Origin: Pseudomonas gingeri
GTDB lineage: Bacteria; Pseudomonadota; Gammaproteobacteria; Pseudomonadales; Pseudomonadaceae
Direction of reading: 5' to 3'
DNA length: 64,000 nt
Assembly (NCBI RefSeq): GCF_013385635.1
Contig: NZ_JACAPR010000028.1
Span: 192,250 to 256,249, forward strand
In this document: one piece after another, positions 7,158-15,678 of the stretch
Layout of the letters: the number at the start of each line of letters is the position of its first letter
Position numbering within the stretch: position 1 is the stretch's first letter
Notes under the pieces: generated by a model
What the model was told of the DNA's origin: nothing
Database searches by the model: none
The model's input: the letters and a program-made list of their open reading frames with translations, nothing else
Position numbers and translations under genes: made by a program

Positions 7158-8141
7158 TCAGCGAGTACCCGGAGCCATGAACTCGGGACCTACCGGGTCC
7201 TTGATGGTGTTGAGCAGGATCTGGTCGATCTGCTTCAGGTCATCGGCCGACAGGCTCCAGCCGAACGCCTCTTCAAAGCCCTGCAACTGCTCCGGCTTGC
7301 GGGCCCCCCACAAGGCGATGATCGGCCCCTGGTCGAGTACCCAGCGCAAGGCCAGGGCCAGCACCGATTTGTCGTGCCGCTCACGCGCGAACAGGTCCAG
7401 CGCCGCCACGGCGGCCAGGTACTGTTCGAAGCGCGGCGCACGGAATTTCGGATCGGCGCCACGGATATCGTCACTGCCAAACGCCGTCGATGGACTCATC
7501 GAGCCCGTCAACAGCCCCCGGCACAGCGAACCATAGGCCAGCACCACCATTTCATGCTGCCTGGCATACGGCAGGATATCGCTGTCGATCGCCCGCTCGA
7601 ACAGGTTATAGGGCGGTTGCACCGTCGCCAATGCGCTGTACTCACGGAACTCGTCCATCTGCGCCGGCGAATAGTTGCTCACGCCCACCGCCAGGATCTT
7701 GCCTTCCTGGCGGAGTTTCTCCAACTCCAACGCCGTCTCCTGCTGTTCTACCAGCGGATCGGGCCAGTGGATCTGGTACAGGTCGATATAGTCGGTTTCC
7801 AGGCGACGCAGGGAGTCTTCGACTTCATGGCGAATCCGCTGGGCCGTGGCGTTGCGCCGTACCGATCCGTCGTCCCACTGCAAGCCGGCCTTGGTAGCGA
7901 TCACGGCCTGGTGCCGCACACCCGCCAGCGCCTTGCCGATCAGCACCTCGGAATGCCCCTTGCCATAGACCGGCGCGGTGTCGATCAGGTTGATGCCACT
8001 GTCGAGGGCATGGCGAATGGTCTGGATGGACACGGCGTCGTCGGCGCCACCCCACATCCAGCCGCCCATGGACCAGGTGCCCAGGGCGATGCGCGAAACC
8101 GGCTTGTCGATGCCGGCAATGCTGATGTGTTCGATACTCAT
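7158..8141 (-). CDS. Aldo/keto reductase
   Basis: A 327-residue NADPH-dependent aldo/keto reductase with a TIM barrel. The catalytic tetrad is visible as Asp54, Tyr59 (TAPVYG), Lys84 (ATKAG) and His125 (YQIHWPDP). VGVSNYS and the C-terminal RWVLDQGPIIALWGAR region bind the cofactor. It is divergent from a LysR gene 110 bp away that probably controls it. The substrate is unknown. Members of this subgroup act on assorted aldehydes and ketones. Confidence 0.92.
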   Translation of the reverse strand: MSIEHISIAGIDKPVSRIALGTWSMGGWMWGGADDAVSIQTIRHALDSGINLIDTAPVYGKGHSEVLIGKALAGVRHQAVIATKAGLQWDDGSVRRNATAQRIRHEVEDSLRRLETDYIDLYQIHWPDPLVEQQETALELEKLRQEGKILAVGVSNYSPAQMDEFREYSALATVQPPYNLFERAIDSDILPYARQHEMVVLAYGSLCRGLLTGSMSPSTAFGSDDIRGADPKFRAPRFEQYLAAVAALDLFARERHDKSVLALALRWVLDQGPIIALWGARKPEQLQGFEEAFGWSLSADDLKQIDQILLNTIKDPVGPEFMAPGTR

Positions 8142-8251
8142 GAAGAACCTCTGTCAGAGTCGAGGGGAAGAAAGGTCAGTTACTCTAGATCATCCATGGT
8201 TGAATGGGGCTCAACACCCCGTTAACCCGACCGACTCTGGAAACCCTCGAT

Positions 8252-9196
8252 ATGGCCGGATTCAACCGCTCCGAACTGGCGGACCTGAACGTTTTCATGG
8301 CGATCATCCGTCGCCGCAGTTTTCGCCAGGCTGCCCATGAGCTGGGAGTCACCACCTCGGCGCTGAGCCACACCATGCGCAATCTGGAAACCCGCCTGGG
8401 GGTCAAGCTGCTCAACCGCAACAGTCGCTCGGTGGAACCGACCGACGCCGGTGGCCTGCTGGCACAGAAGCTCGCGCAGGGCTTCGAGACCATCCAGGGC
8501 GCTCTCGACGAACTGGACCTGTATCGCCATGCTCCGATCGGCCGCCTGCGCCTCAACGTCCCGCGCGATGCGGCCAAGCTGCTGATCAGCCCGGTGCTCG
8601 CGCCGTTCATGGCGGCCTACCCGCAGTTGCACCTGGACCTGATGGTCGAGGACCGCCTGGTGGATATCGTCGCCGAAGGTTATGACGCCGGTATCCGCTA
8701 CGGGGCGACGGTGCCACAGGACATGATCGCAGTGCCGCTGACCGGCGAACTGCGCTGGGTGATGGTCGCCTCCCCCGCCTACCTGGCCCGCTGCCCGCCC
8801 CCCGAGACGCCGGAAGAGCTGCTGCGGCATTCGTGCATCAAGATGCGCCTGGGCAACAACACCGCCTATAAATGGGAACTGGGCAACGGCGAGCGCCAGA
8901 TCCGCCTCGAAGTGCCCGGCATGCTCAGCGCGTCCGACACCCAGGCGTCGATCGATGCCGCCCTCGCCGGTATCGGCATCGCCTACTGCCTGGAACGACG
9001 GGTCAGCGAGGAACTGCACGATGGCCGCTTGCGCGAAGTGATGCCGGACTGGTCGTGCATTGGTGTGCCGCTGTACATGTACTACTCCAGCCAGCGCCAG
9101 TCGCAGCCGGGGCTGCGCCAGTTGATGGACATGATTCGCCTGCAGCACCTGGGCTCACAGTTGATCGAGCCGGCACTTTCAAGAGCTATCGAATAA
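8252..9196 (+). CDS. LysR-family transcriptional regulator (divergent to aldo/keto reductase)
   Basis: A 314-residue LysR protein. The HTH covers about residues 8-66 (FRQAAHELGVTTSALSHTMRNLETRLG), and a LysR substrate domain spans about 90-300. I prefer the ATG at 8252 because the family begins a few residues before the HTH. An in-frame ATG at 8204 would add 16 unconserved residues, and neither start has a strong RBS. The divergent layout suggests control of the adjacent reductase. Confidence 0.92.
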   Translation: MAGFNRSELADLNVFMAIIRRRSFRQAAHELGVTTSALSHTMRNLETRLGVKLLNRNSRSVEPTDAGGLLAQKLAQGFETIQGALDELDLYRHAPIGRLRLNVPRDAAKLLISPVLAPFMAAYPQLHLDLMVEDRLVDIVAEGYDAGIRYGATVPQDMIAVPLTGELRWVMVASPAYLARCPPPETPEELLRHSCIKMRLGNNTAYKWELGNGERQIRLEVPGMLSASDTQASIDAALAGIGIAYCLERRVSEELHDGRLREVMPDWSCIGVPLYMYYSSQRQSQPGLRQLMDMIRLQHLGSQLIEPALSRAIE

Positions 9197-9262
9197 TCCC
9201 CGTGCTAGCGTGTTATCTCTCGGTAGGCGCGGATATTCCACCGTGCGGCCCTGGAGACTCGA

Positions 9263-9913
9263 ATGAAGCGCTTGTTATCTGTGATCGCCCTGACAGCGGC
9301 CTGCCTGAGCACGGCCACCGTGGTGTTGGCCGACGACTGGAAACTGGCCCATGAGGAAGACGGCATCCAGGTCTTCCTCAGCAAAGTGCCCGGCTCGCAC
9401 TACCAGAGCTTTCGTGGCGAAGTCGATATCAAGGCCGATGTCTCCACCCTCAGCGATCTGCAGGAAAACCTCCGGGTCGCCTGCAAGTGGCTGTATGCCT
9501 GCGCCGATATGCGCCTGCTGAAAAATGACGGCGACGATACCTGGGTCTACCTGACCACCGACCTGCCCTGGCCGGCCAGCCCCCGGGACATGGTCCTGCA
9601 TGTACACACCGAGCGAAACGACGACGGCAGCCTGGTCCGCCACCTCGACGCGGCGCCCGACTATACCCCCGTGGTACCGGGGCTGATCCGCGTGCGCCAG
9701 TTGAGCGGTGTGTGGAAGATGCAGCCCAGGAGCGACAGCGAGACCCGTGTGATCTATCAATTGCAGGCAGAGCCGGCGGGGGACATTCCGTCCTGGCTGG
9801 CCAACCAGTTTGTCGTCGATGCACCGATGGTCAGCCTCAAGACCTTGCGGGCGGTGGCTGAACGACAAGGGATCCGCCCGGCACCGACGGATGCCGCAAC
9901 CACCGCGCCCTGA
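9263..9913 (+). CDS. Periplasmic START-domain lipid-binding-like protein
   Basis: A 216-residue protein with a cleavable signal peptide (cut near VVLA-DDW, residue 23) and a START/Bet v1-like domain over about residues 25-205. Typical START strands are present: WKLAHEEDGIQVFLSK, YLTTDLPWPASPRDMVL and VWKMQP, with a long C-terminal helix (MVSLKTLRAVAER). START domains hold hydrophobic ligands in a cavity. The export signal suggests a role at the envelope, but the ligand is unknown. It is followed by a convergent gene. Confidence 0.85.
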   Translation: MKRLLSVIALTAACLSTATVVLADDWKLAHEEDGIQVFLSKVPGSHYQSFRGEVDIKADVSTLSDLQENLRVACKWLYACADMRLLKNDGDDTWVYLTTDLPWPASPRDMVLHVHTERNDDGSLVRHLDAAPDYTPVVPGLIRVRQLSGVWKMQPRSDSETRVIYQLQAEPAGDIPSWLANQFVVDAPMVSLKTLRAVAERQGIRPAPTDAATTAP

Positions 9914-9932
9914 CCGTCGGTGAACGAGTGGA

Positions 9933-10952
9933 TCAACTACCCAGGCGCTGCTTGAAACCCTCGATCCACGCCCGGACCATGGCCGAGTAAGGCGCGTCGG
10001 GCCGCGCCATGGCCTTCATCTCGCTGAGTATCTGGTCCTGCAGGAAACGCAGGCGCTTGGCGATGCGCTCATCGCGATCCCGGCGGGCCTGGTCCTGCGG
10101 ATCGATGACCGGCACATCCGGATCAGGATGGAGTTCCTGGGCCATCAGGCCCATTTCCAGCGCCAGCATCTCCAGGAACTCCAGTTGCCGCAACAAGCGC
10201 GTACGCTCCTGCACCAGGCCGAGCCGATTCAGGCCATAGACATGGATCGACACCGTGCCCTTGAGACTCAATCCCGTATCCCGCGCTTCGCGAACCAGGC
10301 CGTCGATGGCTGTGCCGGTGAGCGGCGGCAAGTCGCGGCCCGGGTGCTGCCGGGGCAAGACCAGGCCGATCAGGTTCTCCCGGTCGATATGAAACCTGAG
10401 GTGCTCGTCCGGGTTGTCCCGACAAGGATCAAGCAGCAGCGGGTACTCGGCGACCAGATCGGCGCCTTCGACCATCGCCCTCTGGCCGAGGATCGGAAAG
10501 CTGTCCTTCTTGCCCGTCAGCACCACACTCGCGTCGCTGAAGCCCTGGCGGTCATCCAGCAGGGTCTGCAGCCTGGCCGACAGTTTGGGCGTGACCTGCT
10601 TGCGCTTGCGGTTGCAGTCGATGCAACTGGGCAGCAAGTTGTCCCAGTCCATGGCCAGCCACCAATAACCCGGATGACCGCTCTCCTCGGACACCGCGCC
10701 CTTGGGCCGGTAATGCTCGATATCCACCGGCGCCGTGGAGGCATAGAAGCTTTCGCAGTAGGCGCACTTGCCATGGAACAGCTCATCGAGCTGCTTTTTC
10801 ACACTGTCGGACTTGTACACCGCAAACGCCGGCGGACTGCCCGTCGGGGCGCGGAAGTAGGCTTGCAACTTGCCCAGTTCTTTGGCAGCAGCCGACTCGT
10901 TTCCGGACAGGGCATCGGGTAGCTTGGCGGTCTTGCGGATAACGGCACGCAT
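9933..10952 (-). CDS. HNH endonuclease of a Septu-like (PtuB-type) pair
   Basis: A 339-residue nuclease of the TIGR02646/PtuB-like HNH group. The site is intact: GKCAYCES (Cys63, Cys66), DIEHYRPKG (His80), WDNLLPSC (Asn105, Cys110) and IDCNRKR (Cys113, Asn114). Thus a zinc-holding pair of CxxC knuckles surrounds the catalytic His. LLLDPCRDNP follows, as in the family. The start codon lies 3 bases after the stop of the upstream ATPase gene, so the two are translationally coupled. In Septu and in PtuAB-bearing retrons, the ATPase senses phage and licenses the HNH enzyme. No reverse transcriptase is seen here. The N-terminal 50 residues are helical and basic. Confidence 0.85.
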   Translation of the reverse strand: MRAVIRKTAKLPDALSGNESAAAKELGKLQAYFRAPTGSPPAFAVYKSDSVKKQLDELFHGKCAYCESFYASTAPVDIEHYRPKGAVSEESGHPGYWWLAMDWDNLLPSCIDCNRKRKQVTPKLSARLQTLLDDRQGFSDASVVLTGKKDSFPILGQRAMVEGADLVAEYPLLLDPCRDNPDEHLRFHIDRENLIGLVLPRQHPGRDLPPLTGTAIDGLVREARDTGLSLKGTVSIHVYGLNRLGLVQERTRLLRQLEFLEMLALEMGLMAQELHPDPDVPVIDPQDQARRDRDERIAKRLRFLQDQILSEMKAMARPDAPYSAMVRAWIEGFKQRLGS

Positions 10953-10955
10953 GAT

Positions 10956-13283
10956 TCAGAGCGACTCCAGAATATCCAGGATACGTTGCCTGGAGGCGCT
11001 GCGCAGTTCACCCAGTTTGGCGCTGGACGCCTGTCGGCGGTTCTTCAGGTACTCCACCACCGCCTCCTGCACCAGCCGCTGCACTTCGGTCGACCCCACC
11101 GGCAAGGCATCGCTGATATCCCGCTCGAAGCGTTCCCAGGCCTTGAGCTGCGTCTCGGTCAGCGGTTCATTCCGGTCACGCGCGGCGAGGATATCGGCAA
11201 ACCGCGCCAGTTCGCGCTCGGTGCCCGGCTGGTCGGTGGAGGTCAGGCTGAAGAAGTCCGAGGTCAGCAACTGCTCAATAGTCAGTTGGCTGACATCGGG
11301 CAGTTCGACCAGTTGTTCGACCATCACCGGCAACTGGGTTTGCGGATCGCAATCGCGGGCGACCCGGTGCATGACGATCACCTCATGGGCCTGCATGCCG
11401 CGCAGGCACAGCGGGTCATGGGTGGTGGCGATAAAGGTGACCTTGGGCAGCGCGCTGCGCAGTGCGCGCATGATCTGGATCTTCCAGCGCGGATGCAGAT
11501 GCGCCTCGACCTCATCGATCAGCACGATGGCCTGGGCCGTGGCCAGGGTGTCGAAGAACGGATTGACCTGCCGGTTCATCAGGCCCTGCATGATGTCGCA
11601 GACCATCGCCAGGATCGAACGATAACCCGAGGACGCCAGGCTCAGCGGTGTTTCGTGGCGCACCTGGCAGCCCGCGGTCGTGGTCACGATCAGGCAGCGC
11701 TTGCGTGCCTGGTCGCGCACCATCACGTCGAACTCACCCTCGATCGACAGCACGTCCCGCAAGGCCCGTACCACCATCTGGAAATCAGGTTCCTTGAGGC
11801 TCAGCAACCACTTCTCGGGGTTGGACAGCAACACGTCCGACTGGAACAGGTTGATGATCGACTTGGCCGCGCTGAAGCGCCGCACGCCTTTCTGGTATTG
11901 GCGAAAGGCGCCGTAGGCGAAGACGGGAGGAAGTCGGTTCGGACGTTCGGCGGAATAAGCGCCATCGGCAATGGTCAGCGTCCTGCGCACCCCCTGCTCG
12001 AAAGTGAGGGTCACGCTGGCCGAGGCCGCTTGCGGCAACGACGTGGCCCCCATCAGTTCAGGATTCAGCGGCAGCGCACTGATATCCAGTTGCAACTCCG
12101 CCCTGGCTTTGTCCGTACACAACGCCAAGGCGGTGGCTTCCAGCAGCGAACTTTTCCCGGCAGCGTTCTCGCCGAGAATCAGCAATGCCGGCTGCAAAGG
12201 TTGTGCACTACCGGAGAGGCCCTGTGAATGCTCGGAAACCGGCAGGTTCAAGCTGAGCTGCTCAATGCCCTTGAAATGATTGAGCTGGATCGAAAGCAGC
12301 GAGGGGAAGCGCTCCGAGGTACCCGTAAAGAACTCGAGATCGGACCTGACACTATTGAGGCTTGCATCGGTATACCAGGCACGCAGCCGGGTAAGACGTT
12401 GATTGAAATGCTTGTCACGGGCCAGAACCATGAAGCTTTCGGCGATCTTGAGCCGCGTCACAGGGAGACGCTTTTCCCCCGAAAACGTCAGGACCGAAAC
12501 GAGTCGGCAGCACAGCAAGTACCAGATGCCGCCAAACTCCAATCCGGAAAAGTCGAAAATATCCAGATACCCGGGATGAGCCAGCGAATCATCCTTCATG
12601 AGTTGCTCAAAGGTGCTGTCGATCAGCGTTCTCATGTAGCGATGAAGTTGCGTCCCTCTTGGCGCACACAGCTCTTCCCGATTGAGTTTGAAGTGCTGAA
12701 GGGTAAATTGCCCGCGATCACTGCTTCCGACCAGCGCGCCTGTGGCAAGGTCGACATCGAAGTGTTTGGCGAAATTATTGTCGACACAGGGGTCGAGCAG
12801 CAGGTTATGTTCCTTGGGCGGATAGTCGCGCCAAAGTCCAAGGCTCTCCTTTTCGTAGCGACGCAACTGCTGCTCGTTGGGCAACGACGCACGCCTGCCC
12901 TTGACCGGGAAAAAATCCGGGCGCTCAGGCATACAACTCGCGCAAATCGGATAGATGTTCTCCCAGGCATGACGCAGCCAGGCGTAATACAGGTGAGCAG
13001 AAACCTGGTTCTGGCTGGGCGTGGCGTTGGACGGCGGACGAAATTGATACGGTTCGGTCCGCCCTGCAGTCTCGCAAAACGCACATTTACCGTGAAACAG
13101 CCGTTGCAGGCCAAGCAGGATCGAGGTTTCGTTGAAGTTGTCGAAACTGTCGGGCAGTCGGGTCTGCGCGCGCCTTTCAGGGTTGGAGAGAAAAAACTCC
13201 CTGAGCTGACGCCGCGCCGGGGCAAAATCCGGGCCTTGAAAAATTTCCGGCACCGGTACAAAGCTGCGGTCAAATCGCTGCAC
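10956..13283 (-). CDS. Septu-like ATPase with N-terminal inactive HNH domain
   Basis: A 775-residue fusion. Residues 60-120 copy the partner HNH almost step by step: FHGKCAFCE (Cys67, Cys70), PYQFRPP (77-84), WENIYPICASC (Cys114, Cys117) and LLLDPCVDN (161-169). However, the catalytic His is Gln80, so the zinc fold is kept and the nuclease is probably dead. Residues 330-640 form an SMC/ABC-like ATPase: Walker A GENAAGKSS (371-379), signature LASSGYRS (549-556), Walker B VLIDEVEAH (587-595) and H-loop TTHD (620-623). The C-terminus is a helical tail. The start is a GTG at 13283 with AGGGAGA upstream. It is the first gene of a two-gene operon with the active HNH protein. It probably acts as the PtuA-like sensor of an antiphage system. 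Confidence 0.85.
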   Translation of the reverse strand: MQRFDRSFVPVPEIFQGPDFAPARRQLREFFLSNPERRAQTRLPDSFDNFNETSILLGLQRLFHGKCAFCETAGRTEPYQFRPPSNATPSQNQVSAHLYYAWLRHAWENIYPICASCMPERPDFFPVKGRRASLPNEQQLRRYEKESLGLWRDYPPKEHNLLLDPCVDNNFAKHFDVDLATGALVGSSDRGQFTLQHFKLNREELCAPRGTQLHRYMRTLIDSTFEQLMKDDSLAHPGYLDIFDFSGLEFGGIWYLLCCRLVSVLTFSGEKRLPVTRLKIAESFMVLARDKHFNQRLTRLRAWYTDASLNSVRSDLEFFTGTSERFPSLLSIQLNHFKGIEQLSLNLPVSEHSQGLSGSAQPLQPALLILGENAAGKSSLLEATALALCTDKARAELQLDISALPLNPELMGATSLPQAASASVTLTFEQGVRRTLTIADGAYSAERPNRLPPVFAYGAFRQYQKGVRRFSAAKSIINLFQSDVLLSNPEKWLLSLKEPDFQMVVRALRDVLSIEGEFDVMVRDQARKRCLIVTTTAGCQVRHETPLSLASSGYRSILAMVCDIMQGLMNRQVNPFFDTLATAQAIVLIDEVEAHLHPRWKIQIMRALRSALPKVTFIATTHDPLCLRGMQAHEVIVMHRVARDCDPQTQLPVMVEQLVELPDVSQLTIEQLLTSDFFSLTSTDQPGTERELARFADILAARDRNEPLTETQLKAWERFERDISDALPVGSTEVQRLVQEAVVEYLKNRRQASSAKLGELRSASRQRILDILESL

Positions 13284-13779
13284 GACTCATCTCCCTGACG
13301 ATCCGGGAACGCCGCACGACCTCCCCGAAAAAGCACGGACTTTATAGGGCCCGCCGCAAAAAGTGGAGCCGTTTTTCGTCGCTGATTCCTTCGCGCTCGA
13401 ATCAGCCACACTATCGCTGATCGGCCAATACTGCTCACCCAAGGAGTTTGAAGAAAGGCACGATCTTGTGGCGAGCGGGCTTGTCGGGACGCCGCATCGC
13501 CGCGCTGGGATGCGAAGCGGCCCTGAAAACGATAATCGCAATATGCCAGGTAGAATGCGGTGATCGTTTTTACGACTGCTTCGCAGCCGAGCGCGGGCAA
13601 GCCCGCTCGCCACAAGTACTACCGGGTTTGAAATCACCGCATTGCCTCCGACCTGCTGCGCTATGTCACACTGGGCGCCGGAGCGCAGATGTTATATTCC
13701 TGGCCCTCCCCAGCGGCTTGAGCGCGCCTTCAGGCCGCTGATCGATCTCCTGTTTATCCAGATGACGGTGACGTATTCA
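13284..13779. other. 496-bp intergenic region between the defence cassette and folD
   Basis: This divergent gap holds the promoter side of the ATPase gene, the REP pair at 13465-13616, and a leader upstream of folD with a TTATATT box near 13691. I see no credible gene and no convincing folate- or ZTP-riboswitch core. Confidence 0.6.
13465..13616. repeat. REP-like inverted pair with exact 19-bp arms
   Basis: CTTGTGGCGAGCGGGCTTG (13465-13483) is repeated as its exact reverse complement at 13598-13616. The 114 bases between contain partial internal palindromes (GCTTCGCAGCC/GGATGCGAAGC). It is a typical Pseudomonas BIME-size element. Confidence 0.85.
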
Positions 13780-14688
13780 ATGAGCAGTTCCCTTCCCCTC
13801 GCCCGCGATATCGATGGCAAGGCCATTGCCGCCCGGGTGCTCGAAGAAGTCCGTGCGGATGTCGCGGCCCTGGCGCTGCAGGCCGTGGTTCCGGCCCTGG
13901 CGGTACTGCTGGTCGGTGACGATCCGGCCAGTCATGTCTATGTGCGCAACAAGCTGCTGCGGGCCGAAGAAGCCGGGATCCGTTCGCTCGAATACCGTCT
14001 GCCGGCGACCACCACGCAGGCCGAAGTACTGACACTGATCGGCGAACTGAATGCCGATCCGCTGGTGAACGGCATCCTGGTGCAACTGCCGCTGCCGGCG
14101 CATATCGAGGAACAGGCGGTGATTCACGCCATCGACCCGGTCAAGGACGTCGACGGCTTTCACCGTGAAAACGTGGGTGGGCTGGTACAGGGCGCCGAGG
14201 TGCTGACACCCTGCACGCCCAGCGGCTGCATGCGCCTGTTGCAGGAAACCTGCGGCGACCTGGGTGGCCTGCATGCGGTGGTCATCGGTCGTTCGAATAT
14301 CGTCGGCAAACCGATGGCGACCTTGTTGCTGCAAGCCCACTGCTCGGTCAGCGTGGTCCACTCGCGCAGCATCGATGCCCCGGCACTCTGCCGCCTGGCG
14401 GATATCGTGGTCGCCGCCGTCGGTCGCCCACACCTGATCGATGCCAGTTGGCTCAAGCCCGGCGCGGTGGTGATCGATGTCGGCATCAACCGCATTGAAA
14501 CCGCATCCGGCCCGCGCCTGGTGGGCGATGTCGACTATGCCAGCGCACGTACCGTGGCCAGCGCGATTACCCCGGTACCCGGCGGTGTCGGACCGATGAC
14601 CATTGCCTATCTGCTGAAGAACACCGTGATTGCCACGCAACTGCAACGTGCCCGGCGACTTCTCGGCGTGACGCCGGCGCAGCCATGA
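13780..14688 (+). CDS. folD: Bifunctional methylenetetrahydrofolate dehydrogenase/cyclohydrolase
   Basis: A 302-residue FolD that interconverts 5,10-methylene-, methenyl- and 10-formyl-tetrahydrofolate with NADP. Motifs are YVRNK (54-58, catalytic Lys58), ILVQLPLP, PCTPSGCMRLL, the dinucleotide loop VIGRSNIVGKPMA and PVPGGVGPMT. The ATG at 13780 gives the family length; an ATG at 13762 would add six residues. It overlaps ogt by four bases (ATGA). Many pseudomonads carry more than one folD, so this may be the secondary copy. Confidence 0.93.
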   Translation: MSSSLPLARDIDGKAIAARVLEEVRADVAALALQAVVPALAVLLVGDDPASHVYVRNKLLRAEEAGIRSLEYRLPATTTQAEVLTLIGELNADPLVNGILVQLPLPAHIEEQAVIHAIDPVKDVDGFHRENVGGLVQGAEVLTPCTPSGCMRLLQETCGDLGGLHAVVIGRSNIVGKPMATLLLQAHCSVSVVHSRSIDAPALCRLADIVVAAVGRPHLIDASWLKPGAVVIDVGINRIETASGPRLVGDVDYASARTVASAITPVPGGVGPMTIAYLLKNTVIATQLQRARRLLGVTPAQP

Positions 14689-15254
14689 ACTACAGCTACC
14701 TGCTCATGCCCTCGCCCGTCGGCCAGTTGAAGCTGGTCGCCAGGGACGAACGGCTCGCCGCGATCCTCTGGGAAAACGACAAGCCGAATCGGGTGCGCCT
14801 GGGAGACATGACCCTCGATCCGGAAAAACCGGTGCTGATGCGCACCGCCCGGCAACTGGCCGAGTACTTCGCCGGAACCCGCCACCACTTCGAGTTGGAA
14901 CTGGACTTCAACGGCACCGAGTTCCAGAGAAAAGTCTGGCAGGCACTGTTGACCATTCCCTTCGGCGAAACCCGGACCTACAGCGAAATCGCCCTGCAGA
15001 TCGGCAGCACGCTCAAGGCCGTGCGGGCAGTCGGTGCGGCCAATGGCAAGAACCCGATCTCGATTATCGCGCCCTGTCACCGGGTGATCGGCGCGTCGGG
15101 CGAACTGACCGGCTTTGCCGGCGGGCTGGAAGCCAAGGCGCTGTTGCTGGAACTGGAAGGTTGTCAGTGGGCGAACGCCCGGAAGCATCCACCGGGCACG
15201 GCGGGAAAACACCGTGACAAGGCGCCGAATCCAAATCTGGAATTACCGTTCTGA
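14685..15254 (+). CDS. ogt: Methylated-DNA--protein-cysteine methyltransferase
   Basis: A 189-residue O6-alkylguanine-DNA alkyltransferase that moves the alkyl group to its own cysteine in a suicide repair reaction. The active site is APCHRVIG with acceptor Cys131. The DNA-binding helix carries RAVGAANGKNP, preceded by FQRKVWQALLTIPFGETRTYSEIA. There is no Ada regulatory domain, so this is the Ogt type. The C-terminal 25 residues (KHPPGTAGKHRDK...) extend past the usual end. It is translationally coupled to folD by an ATGA overlap. Confidence 0.93.
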   Translation: MNYSYLLMPSPVGQLKLVARDERLAAILWENDKPNRVRLGDMTLDPEKPVLMRTARQLAEYFAGTRHHFELELDFNGTEFQRKVWQALLTIPFGETRTYSEIALQIGSTLKAVRAVGAANGKNPISIIAPCHRVIGASGELTGFAGGLEAKALLLELEGCQWANARKHPPGTAGKHRDKAPNPNLELPF

Positions 15255-15275
15255 CGCTATCGACGCCAGTTGTGT

Positions 15276-15527
15276 CTAGATGACACTACCAGCAAAGGCC
15301 CTGCGTCCGGCCTTCATCTCGGTGCGCAGCTCACCGATAAAATTGGCCACCGAGCGGACACTGGTGAAACTGCTGGTGGAGACACCATTGAGCTGCAGGT
15401 CCACGCGCCCGGAAACCGGGTCGAAGATCTTGATCATCAAGGCTCCGCCACCGTTGACCGTGCACGTGCAGGACAACGGCAGAAAACCCGACTCAATGGC
15501 CTGGCACAGTTTGTCTACTGGAAACAT
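15276..15527 (-). CDS. DUF1652 family protein
   Basis: An 83-residue protein of the Pseudomonas DUF1652 family. The conserved pattern is CTCTVN (20-25), LMIKIFDPVSGRVDL (30-44), then a helix-rich end with ANFIGELRTEM. The ATG at 15527 has AAGGA about 9 bases upstream; an upstream frame extension lacks an RBS. These proteins are small and cytoplasmic, and their function is not established. It is convergent with ogt with only about 20 bases between. Confidence 0.85.
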   Translation of the reverse strand: MFPVDKLCQAIESGFLPLSCTCTVNGGGALMIKIFDPVSGRVDLQLNGVSTSSFTSVRSVANFIGELRTEMKAGRRAFAGSVI

Positions 15528-15678
15528 CGCAGTCGTCCTTGGGATCGAGCCCGGGGCAGCTCTTGCCGACTCAGGATAGACCAGCCGCGGCAACCTGCAT
15601 GGCACTGAAGGCTTTTGGCAGGGGCCTGCCTGCACCAACTTGACGGAATGTGAACCCTGTCACAACGTCAGGCCGGAT

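Noticed and set aside
9933..13283. Retron with PtuAB effectors
   Set aside because: No reverse transcriptase frame and no msr/msd-like inverted-repeat RNA precede the ATPase gene; the upstream gap holds only REP sequences.
13640..13779. Folate-related riboswitch before folD
   Set aside because: I could not place the conserved core elements of ZTP or THF riboswitches in this leader.
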